This document shows positions 7,977 to 13,823 of a stretch of DNA of 64,000 nucleotides, one piece after another. The stretch is from assembly GCF_016412875.1 (NCBI RefSeq), contig NZ_JAEKPD010000001.1:186001-250000 (forward strand). Reading direction: 5' to 3'. The number at the start of each line of letters is the position of its first letter. Position 1 is the stretch's first letter. A program made the translations under genes and the position numbers. The notes beneath the pieces were generated by a model that saw nothing but the letters and a program-made list of their open reading frames with translations, searched no databases and had not been told where the DNA came from. The stretch comes from Palleronia pontilimi (GTDB lineage Bacteria; Pseudomonadota; Alphaproteobacteria; Rhodobacterales; Rhodobacteraceae).

Positions 7977-8586
7977 CCGTCGGTCCCCCGGTCAGCCCCC
8001 CACGGGCGCGCAAGGCATCGGCCACACGCTCGGCATCGTCAAGGGCCAGCACCGCCAGCGGCGCCACGATCCGCCACGACGCGCGCCTGCCCGACCGCGC
8101 GCGCCACGCCTGCGCAAGATGCGCGCCGCTTCTGGCCAGCGCGGGGGTGAAGCGGATGACCAGCGCCACCGCCAGTTCCAGCGGCCGGGTCGTCACGCCG
8201 AAGCGGCGCAATGGATGGGCCAGCCAGCGCACGACCGCCATCATGTCCGACAGCTGCGTGGTCATCGTGACAAGGGTCGCCAACCCCACCGCCGTCAGAA
8301 GGCGCAGGGACAGCGCGATGCCCTGCACCGGCGCGCCGTCCAGCCAGTTCCAGATCAGAAGAACCGCGACGAAGGGCCAAAGCGCCCACATCCGGCGCAG
8401 CCCGTGCGCCGCGAAGCGCCGCCCCCCGGTGGCGAACAGCGCAAGCGTCGCCGCGGCCGCCGCGCCGTGGAACACCACCGAATCCACCGCGAAGAGCACC
8501 ACGCTGGCCCCGGACAAGGCCGCCAGCTTGCCCCCCGCGGGCCAGTCCTGCGCCCGGACGCGGACGGGGGAGGTCAGCGTCAGCAC
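7966..8586 (-). CDS. bioN: ECF transporter transmembrane T component BioN
   Basis: BioN couples ATP hydrolysis by BioM to movement of BioY. This 206-residue protein has four or five hydrophobic segments in its first 120 residues and, towards the C terminus, a helical coupling region with the T-component pattern A-L-x-I-R-F-x-P near residue 143 and the final D-A-L-R-A-R-G (Ala-Arg-Gly coupling motif) near residue 193. The start is GTG at 8584-8586, overlapping the bioM stop codon by 7 bases; it lies between bioM and bioY. Confidence 0.9.
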   Translation of the reverse strand: MLTLTSPVRVRAQDWPAGGKLAALSGASVVLFAVDSVVFHGAAAAATLALFATGGRRFAAHGLRRMWALWPFVAVLLIWNWLDGAPVQGIALSLRLLTAVGLATLVTMTTQLSDMMAVVRWLAHPLRRFGVTTRPLELAVALVIRFTPALARSGAHLAQAWRARSGRRASWRIVAPLAVLALDDAERVADALRARGGLTGGPTDGT

Positions 8587-9284
8587 TCGGTTTCCCCGAG
8601 CTTTCGCATATGCGCGGCGTAATCGCTCAGAACCGCGGGCCCGCCATCCGCGGCGATGCGCCCGTCCTCAAGCCAGATGACACGATCGCAGCCCAGCAAA
8701 TCCTCGGGCGCGTGCGAGATATGCACCACCGCCGAGCCGATCCCGTCCAATACCCGCGCCAGCCGCATCCGCAGCGGGATATCCAGTCCCGCGAAGGGCT
8801 CGTCCAGGACCACGACTTCCGGCGCCATGGCAAGGATCGCCATCAGGCACACCAGCTGTTTCTGACCGTGCGACATGTCGTGGATCGACCGGTCGGCCCA
8901 GTCGCTGCGCTGAAACGCGGACAGCGTCCGCGCCACGCGATCGGACACGGCGTCCCGGGCCAAGCCCTGTTGGCGCAGGCCGAACGACAACTCCTCTGCG
9001 ACCGTGGGGAAGATGATCTGGTGATCGGGGTTCTGGAACAGCAGCCCGACGGCGCCCAGCGCCCCGCGCCGATCCCGGGCGACATCGACGCCCGCGACGC
9101 GCAGATGCCCCTGGATGTCCACCAATCCGCACAGGGCCCGCGCCAGCGTCGTCTTGCCGGACCCGTTGCGCCCCACGATCCCGATCCGCCGCTCGGAGAC
9201 CTCCAGATCCAGCCCGCGCAGGATTTCGACCCCGTCCACGGCGTGGCGCAGCCCCCGCATTTCGATGATCGGCCTCTGGTCCAA
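8580..9284 (-). CDS. bioM: ECF transporter ATP-binding component BioM
   Basis: BioM is the ABC ATPase of the biotin importer. The 234-residue protein has Walker A G-R-N-G-S-G-K-T-T near residue 41, Q-loop Q-N-P-D-H-Q, signature M-S-H-G-Q-K-Q (a variant of LSGGQ), Walker B V-V-V-L-D-E-P-F-A-G-L-D and the H-loop V-V-H-I-S-H. I chose the TTG at 9282-9284, which lies 6 bases after AAGGGG and gives the expected 'I-I-E-M-R-G-L' opening strand; the ATG at 9258-9260 has no good ribosome site and truncates that strand. A hairpin covers the ribosome site (9288-9304). Confidence 0.92.
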   Translation of the reverse strand: MDQRPIIEMRGLRHAVDGVEILRGLDLEVSERRIGIVGRNGSGKTTLARALCGLVDIQGHLRVAGVDVARDRRGALGAVGLLFQNPDHQIIFPTVAEELSFGLRQQGLARDAVSDRVARTLSAFQRSDWADRSIHDMSHGQKQLVCLMAILAMAPEVVVLDEPFAGLDIPLRMRLARVLDGIGSAVVHISHAPEDLLGCDRVIWLEDGRIAADGGPAVLSDYAAHMRKLGETEC

Positions 9285-9287
9285 ACG

Positions 9288-9304
9288 GCGCCCCTTTCGG
9301 GCGC
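9288..9304 (-). promoter_or_regulatory. Hairpin covering the bioM ribosome binding site
   Basis: On the minus strand GCGCCC and GGGCGC form a 6-pair stem with a 5-base loop just before the bioM TTG start. The AAGGGG Shine-Dalgarno sequence (9291-9296) lies in the loop and 3' arm, so the folded leader would block translation initiation. Combined with a rare TTG start, this suggests weak or controlled expression. Confidence 0.4.
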
Positions 9305-9331
9305 GTCTTAGCCCAACGGACGGCTCAAACA

Positions 9332-10330
9332 CTAGCCCCGGGCGACCAGGCCCATCGTGTCCCGCAGCAGGCCCATCAGATCCCCGAAATACCCCTGCGA
9401 GCGCGCCGGTTGATCCGGGTTGGACGTGATCGCGACGACCAGTCCCAGGTCGGGCGCCACGCAGATGACCTGTCCGCCATAGCCGCGCGCCAGGGCGAAC
9501 TGCGCCCCGCGCTCGACCCCCAGGAACCACCCCAGGCCGTAGCCCAGCCCCGACCAGGGCGAGCGCGTGCGCGTCGTCCACGAGTCCGCGACCCAATCCT
9601 GTCCGAACACGCGCGTGTCGCCGATGGCGCCGCCCTGGCGATACAACGCGCCGAAGCGCACCATGCCGCGCGGGCTCAGCGCCATCTGGTTGCCGCCCAT
9701 GAAGCGGCCCTGCGGATCACGCGTCCAGGGCGGGATCTCGATGCCCAGGGGCGCGCCCAAACGTTGCCGGGCCTGGTCCAGCAGGGACAGCCCCGTCGCT
9801 TCGCTCAGCACTGCGCCCAGAACATGGGTCGAGCCCGTGGAATAGAGCATCCGTCCGCCCGGCGCGGCCACGAAGTCCCGGCCCAGCGCGTCGGCCACCC
9901 AGTTGCCGCTGGCGATCCACTGGCCGTAATTCGGCCCCGATGTCCGCTCGAGCCCCGCCTGCATGGACAGCAGGTTCTCGACGGTGATCCGGGCCACCTG
10001 CGGATCGGCCCCGTTCGGGATGAGGCCGGGCGCCACGTCGCCCAGCGTTGCCGCGACCGACGCGATCTCGCCCCGCTCGATGGCGCATCCGGTCAGTGCC
10101 GACACGATGGTCTTCGATACCGATTTGACGTTCACGGGCGTGTCCAGCGACGGCCCGGCGAAAACCCGCGAGACGACGTCTTCCCCGTCCACCGACACGA
10201 TCAGCGACCGAAGCTGCTCGAACTCCGCCGCCCGGGCGACCAGCGCCTCGAAAGAACGTTCAAGCGCGCCGACCCGGCCCGCCAGGGGCCACGCGCACAT
10301 CCCACCCAGAAGGGCCCGTCGACCGATCAT
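9332..10330 (-). CDS. Serine hydrolase of the class C beta-lactamase/esterase fold
   Basis: A 332-residue exported protein with a short N-terminal arginine pair and hydrophobic signal (residues 4-22). It has the catalytic S-x-x-K motif as S70-V-S-K73 and a Y-S-T triad near residue 175 in place of the usual Y-x-N; the third motif is probably the G-Y-G-G near the C terminus. Members are esterases, D-aminopeptidases or peptidases as often as true beta-lactamases, so the substrate is not predicted. It overlaps the upstream quinone oxidoreductase by ATGA (10327-10330) and lies 47 bases from bioM in the same operon. Confidence 0.85.
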   Translation of the reverse strand: MIGRRALLGGMCAWPLAGRVGALERSFEALVARAAEFEQLRSLIVSVDGEDVVSRVFAGPSLDTPVNVKSVSKTIVSALTGCAIERGEIASVAATLGDVAPGLIPNGADPQVARITVENLLSMQAGLERTSGPNYGQWIASGNWVADALGRDFVAAPGGRMLYSTGSTHVLGAVLSEATGLSLLDQARQRLGAPLGIEIPPWTRDPQGRFMGGNQMALSPRGMVRFGALYRQGGAIGDTRVFGQDWVADSWTTRTRSPWSGLGYGLGWFLGVERGAQFALARGYGGQVICVAPDLGLVVAITSNPDQPARSQGYFGDLMGLLRDTMGLVARG

Positions 10331-11325
10331 GTCATGTCCCCCGCGACCCGCAGGACGATCTTGCCCATATGATCCGAGCTTTCCATGCGCGCATGGGCCT
10401 TGCTGGCCTCGGCCAGGGCGAATTCGCTGTCCATGATGGGCCGCACCTTGCCCGCCGCCAGAAGCGGCCAGACATGTTCGCGCAACGCGTCGGCGATTGC
10501 CGCCTTGGCGCCGTCGCTCTGGGGGCGCAGCGTGGATCCGGTGACCGTGAGCCGTCGCACCATCAGGGGCGCGAAGTTCAACTCAGCCTTGGCCCCGCCC
10601 AGAAACGCGATCTGGACCAACCGCCCGTCATCGGCCAGCGTCCTGATGTTGCGGGCAATATAGTCGCCGCCGACCATGTCCAGGATCAGGTCCGCGCCGC
10701 CTTCGGACCGCAGCACGTCGACGAAATCCTCGGTCTTGTAATTGATCGCCCGCTCCGCCCCGAGCTCGGCGCAAAACGCGCATTTCTCGTCCGTCCCGGC
10801 GGTCGTGAAGACCCGGGCGCCCCATTCGCGCGCCAGCTGGATCGCCGTGGTCCCGATCCCAGACGAGCCGCCATGCACGAGGAACCGCTCGCCGCCCCGC
10901 AGCCTGCCCCGGTCGAAGACATTGGTCCAGACGGTGAAATAGGTCTCGGGCAGGCACGCGGCCTCCTTCAGGCTCAAACCCTCGGGCACGGGCAGGCAAT
11001 GCGCGCCCGGCGTGGTGACGTATTCCGCGTAGCCGCCGCCGGGCAGCAACCCGCAGACCCGGTCGCCCACGGACCAGCCCGCGCCTTCGCCCACCGCCAC
11101 GACCTCGCCCGACGCTTCCAGCCCGGGCAGATCGCTTGCATCGGGTGGCGGCGCGTAATTGCCCGCACGCTGCAAGGCATCGGGCCGGTTGACCCCCGCC
11201 CAAGCCACGCGGATCAGCACGTCGCCCGCTTTGGGCCGCGGCACATCGCGCTCGGCTTGGACCAGCACCTCGGGTCCGCCATGTTGCGAAATTTCGACGA
11301 TCTGCATCCGTTCGGGCACGTCCAT
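10327..11325 (-). CDS. NAD(P)H quinone oxidoreductase, zinc-free MDR type
   Basis: A 332-residue member of the quinone-oxidoreductase branch of medium-chain reductases (PIG3/QOR type). It shows the GroES-like start with R-P-D-A-L-Q-R-x-G, G-L-E-A-S-G-E-V near residue 70, and the NADPH-binding V-H-G-G-S-S-G-I-G-T-T-A-I-Q-L-A motif near residue 147. No zinc-ligand cysteine pattern is present. Its ATG overlaps the stop of the COQ9-like gene as TGATG (11323-11327) and its stop overlaps the serine hydrolase start, so it is translationally coupled on both sides. An alternative start is the ATG 18 bases in. Confidence 0.9.
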   Translation of the reverse strand: MDVPERMQIVEISQHGGPEVLVQAERDVPRPKAGDVLIRVAWAGVNRPDALQRAGNYAPPPDASDLPGLEASGEVVAVGEGAGWSVGDRVCGLLPGGGYAEYVTTPGAHCLPVPEGLSLKEAACLPETYFTVWTNVFDRGRLRGGERFLVHGGSSGIGTTAIQLAREWGARVFTTAGTDEKCAFCAELGAERAINYKTEDFVDVLRSEGGADLILDMVGGDYIARNIRTLADDGRLVQIAFLGGAKAELNFAPLMVRRLTVTGSTLRPQSDGAKAAIADALREHVWPLLAAGKVRPIMDSEFALAEASKAHARMESSDHMGKIVLRVAGDMT

Positions 11326-12002
11326 CACGCGCCCCACCGGCCCGGCACGTCATCCCGCGCCACGCCCGACGGCTTGCGCACCTTCGACATCGCCCAGTTC
11401 GGCCCCGCCATCAGTGCCCGAAGCACCGGGTTGTTGTTGACCGCCGCCTTCGCCTTCTCGATCGACATCACGTCCTCGATCCGGCGATCCAGGAAGGCCC
11501 AGGTGTCCTGCGCGTCCATCGAATCGTCGCCCAGCCAGAACAGCACCGTCGACGCGTAAACCCCCGACAGGGTCGCGCGCTTGGTGTACCAGTCGATATC
11601 TTCCGACGTGTCGCCCAGGGCGGTCCAGATCCGGTCGGCCGTGCCCCAGATCGCCTTCGCTCCGTCCGCCGAATGCTGTGGCAGGGCGAAGAGCGTGGTG
11701 CCCCGCCGCACCGTCTCCTTGTCGTCGATCACCTCGATCCTCAGCCGCACCGCGCGCGCCACCCGGTCGCGGAACTTCAGGGCCGACAGGTCCTCGTCCT
11801 TCAGCCGCTCGAGCATCCGCTCGTCTCCGCGCGTGTGAAAGGCCAGCGCCATGTCCACGGGCCCCCGCGGGAACAGCGCACGGGCTTGCTCGATCGGAAT
11901 GTCGGCATCCCGCGCGGCGGCCCGCAGCGTCGTCTCGCTACATCCGTCGAAGGGCACATGCATCATCGCCGCGTCGAGCAGCGCGTCTTTGGGGTCTGTC
12001 AT
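11325..12002 (-). CDS. COQ9-family protein
   Basis: A 225-residue protein matching the COQ9 family of lipid-binding, TetR-like helical proteins. The D-A-M-M-H-V-P-F-D-G-x-S opening, a helix-turn-helix-like stretch (residues 21-45), the middle R-x-A-V-R-x-R-I-E segment and the C-terminal A-L-F-A-L-P-Q-H and D-x-D-W-Y-T-K-R-A-T-L-S-G-V-Y segments are typical. In eukaryotes COQ9 supports COQ7 in ubiquinone synthesis; the bacterial role is presumed similar. The ATG at 12000-12002 follows GGAGACC. First gene of a seven-gene overlapping operon, divergent from rpsU. Confidence 0.88.
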   Translation of the reverse strand: MTDPKDALLDAAMMHVPFDGCSETTLRAAARDADIPIEQARALFPRGPVDMALAFHTRGDERMLERLKDEDLSALKFRDRVARAVRLRIEVIDDKETVRRGTTLFALPQHSADGAKAIWGTADRIWTALGDTSEDIDWYTKRATLSGVYASTVLFWLGDDSMDAQDTWAFLDRRIEDVMSIEKAKAAVNNNPVLRALMAGPNWAMSKVRKPSGVARDDVPGRWGA

Positions 12003-12027
12003 AAAGGTCTCCACCATCAAGCGTTGC

Positions 12028-12056
12028 TGGACAAACTAGGCAGTCCCTGCTAAATC
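12028..12056 (+). promoter_or_regulatory. Candidate rpsU promoter
   Basis: TGGACA at 12028-12033 and TAAATC at 12051-12056 are 17 bases apart, and the -10 is preceded by TGC (extended -10). It lies about 60 bases before the rpsU start in the gap to the divergent COQ9-like gene. The -10 match is only moderate. Confidence 0.35.
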
Positions 12057-12096
12057 GCCACACTCCTGCACCTTTACCGAAACACAAACTTAGAAA

Positions 12097-12111
12097 GGTG
12101 GTGAAAACCAC
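12097..12111 (+). promoter_or_regulatory. GAAA-tetraloop hairpin on the rpsU ribosome binding site
   Basis: GTGGT and ACCAC form a 5-pair stem closed by a GAAA (GNRA) loop immediately before the rpsU ATG at 12112. The AAGGTGG ribosome site forms its 5' side. Such a compact stem at the start of a ribosomal protein message is a natural target for autoregulation by the protein or for control by free 30S subunits; this is inference. Confidence 0.4.
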
Positions 12112-12318
12112 ATGCAGGTTAGCGTTCGTGACAACAACGTCGATCAGGCGCTTCGCGCACTGAAGAAGAAACTCCAGCGTGAGGGTGTCTTTCGCGAAAT
12201 GAAGCTCAAGCAGCATTTCGAGAAACCCTCGGAGAAGAAAGCGCGCGAAAAGGCCGAGGCCATTCGCCGTCAGCGCAAGCTGGCACGCAAGAAGGCCCAG
12301 CGCGAAGGCATGATGTAA
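12112..12318 (+). CDS. rpsU: 30S ribosomal protein S21
   Basis: S21 (bS21) binds the 30S platform near the anti-Shine-Dalgarno end of 16S rRNA and helps translation initiation. The 68-residue, strongly basic sequence is typical: M-Q-V[22 protein letters not shown] start, F-R-E-M-K near residue 28, and a lysine/arginine-rich C-terminal helix. The message is monocistronic: its own promoter region precedes it and a strong terminator (12349-12380) follows. Confidence 0.98.
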   Translation: MQVSVRDNNVDQALRALKKKLQREGVFREMKLKQHFEKPSEKKAREKAEAIRRQRKLARKKAQREGMM

Positions 12319-12348
12319 ATCATCGCCCCAGCAGCCTGAAACGCATCG

Positions 12349-12380
12349 ACCCCCGGACCTACCGTTCGGGGGTTTTGCTT
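12349..12380 (+). terminator. Intrinsic terminator of rpsU
   Basis: ACCCCCG (12349-12355) pairs perfectly with CGGGGGT (12367-12373) around an 11-base loop and is followed by TTTTGCTTT. It lies 31 bases after the rpsU stop codon. Confidence 0.8.
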
Positions 12381-12390
12381 TGCAGCTTCA

Positions 12391-12417
12391 CCTGTCTTCA
12401 AATACCTCCGCCGGAGG
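12391..12417 (+). repeat. Diverged relative of the dispersed intergenic repeat
   Basis: CTGTCTTCAAATACCTCC followed by CGCCGGAGG resembles the 3' half of the repeat (TTCnnnAAATATCC) but lacks the CATCTTTGTTCT part. It sits between the rpsU terminator and lysA. CCTCCGCCGGAGG is itself a perfect small palindrome. Relationship to the main family is probable but not certain. Confidence 0.4.
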
Positions 12418-12490
12418 CACCGCGATTGGCGCAGCCAAGCGCAATAAAATCAGACGCGGCGCAGCCGCTCCTTTTTGCAAGAGACCCCGC

Positions 12491-13756
12491 ATGGACCATT
12501 TCCTGTATCGCGACGGACAGCTCCACGCAGAAGACGTGCCCCTCGCCCAGATCGCCGATCAGGTCGGCACGCCCTTCTACTGCTACTCGTCCGCGACGCT
12601 GACCCGGCATTTCCAGCTCTTCGACGACGCGCTGCAGGGAATGGACCACTTGGTCTGCTTCGCCATGAAATCGCTGTCGAACGTCGCGGTGCTGAAACTG
12701 CTGGGCGATCTCGGCGCGGGTGTCGACGTGGTCTCGGGCGGCGAATACGCGCGTGCGCGCGCCGCGGGCATCCCGGGCGAGCGCATCGTGTTCTCCGGCG
12801 TCGGCAAGACGCGTGACGAAATGGCACAGACCCTCTCGGGCGGCATCCGCCAGTTCAACGTCGAATCCGAGCCCGAGTTGCAGGCCCTGTCCGACGTCGC
12901 GTCCGGCCTGGGGCTGACCGCGCCCATCACCCTGCGTGTCAATCCCGACGTCGACGCCCAGACCCACGAGAAGATCGCCACCGGGCGCAAGGAGGACAAG
13001 TTCGGCGTGCCCATTGCGCGCGCCCGCGAGATATACGCCCACGCCGCCGCCCTGCCCGGCATCAAGGTCATCGGCATCGACGTCCATATCGGCAGCCAGC
13101 TGACCTCGCTCGACCCGTTCGAAGCCGCCTACGCCAAGGTGGCCGACCTGACCCGCCAGCTGCGCGCCGACGGCCACGAGATCACGCGCCTGGACCTTGG
13201 CGGTGGGCTTGGCATCCCCTACGCCCGCGACAACCTTGCGCCGCCTTTGCCCAGCGATTACGGGGACTTGATCCGCCGCACCGTCGGCGATCTGGACTGC
13301 GAGATCGAGATCGAGCCGGGCCGCCTGATCTCGGGCAACGCAGGCGTCCTGGTGTCCAGGGTGATTTACGTGAAAGAGGGCGAAGGCCGCACCTTCCTGA
13401 TCCTCGACGCGGCCATGAACGACCTGTTGCGCCCCGCCATGTACGGCGCGCATCACGACGTGGTCCCGCTGGTCGAGCCGCCCGCGGGCATCCCCTACGC
13501 GCCCGTCGATATCGTCGGTCCGGTCTGCGAATCGGGCGACACCTTCGCCAAGGCCCGCCCCATGCCGCCGCTGAAGCCCGGCGACCTGGTCGCCTTCCGC
13601 AGCGCGGGGGCCTACGGCGCGGTCATGGCCAGCGAATACAATTCGCGCCCGCTGGTCCCCGAGGTGCTGGTTCAAGCCGATCACAGCGCTGTCATTCGCG
13701 CCCGGCCCACGTTTGACGATATGATCAAACGCGATATCATCCCTGACTGGCTCTGA
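12491..13756 (+). CDS. lysA: Diaminopimelate decarboxylase
   Basis: LysA makes L-lysine from meso-diaminopimelate using PLP, the last step of lysine synthesis. The 421-residue protein has the group III decarboxylase fold: PLP lysine K60 in C-F-A-M-K-S-L-S-N, the glycine-rich phosphate loop L-D-L-G-G-G-L-G-I-P near residue 237, the E-P-G-R segment near residue 278 and the catalytic G-P-V-C-E-S-G-D motif (Cys) near residue 349. The ATG at 12491 was chosen over an in-frame ATG at 12380 that lies inside the rpsU terminator. Typical family length. Confidence 0.96.
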   Translation: MDHFLYRDGQLHAEDVPLAQIADQVGTPFYCYSSATLTRHFQLFDDALQGMDHLVCFAMKSLSNVAVLKLLGDLGAGVDVVSGGEYARARAAGIPGERIVFSGVGKTRDEMAQTLSGGIRQFNVESEPELQALSDVASGLGLTAPITLRVNPDVDAQTHEKIATGRKEDKFGVPIARAREIYAHAAALPGIKVIGIDVHIGSQLTSLDPFEAAYAKVADLTRQLRADGHEITRLDLGGGLGIPYARDNLAPPLPSDYGDLIRRTVGDLDCEIEIEPGRLISGNAGVLVSRVIYVKEGEGRTFLILDAAMNDLLRPAMYGAHHDVVPLVEPPAGIPYAPVDIVGPVCESGDTFAKARPMPPLKPGDLVAFRSAGAYGAVMASEYNSRPLVPEVLVQADHSAVIRARPTFDDMIKRDIIPDWL

Positions 13757-13823
13757 CGGCGACCCGCATCCGCCTGCAGCGCTTTCACCGACAGGCCCCG
13801 CGCCCGTCCTGCTCCGGAGCGTC

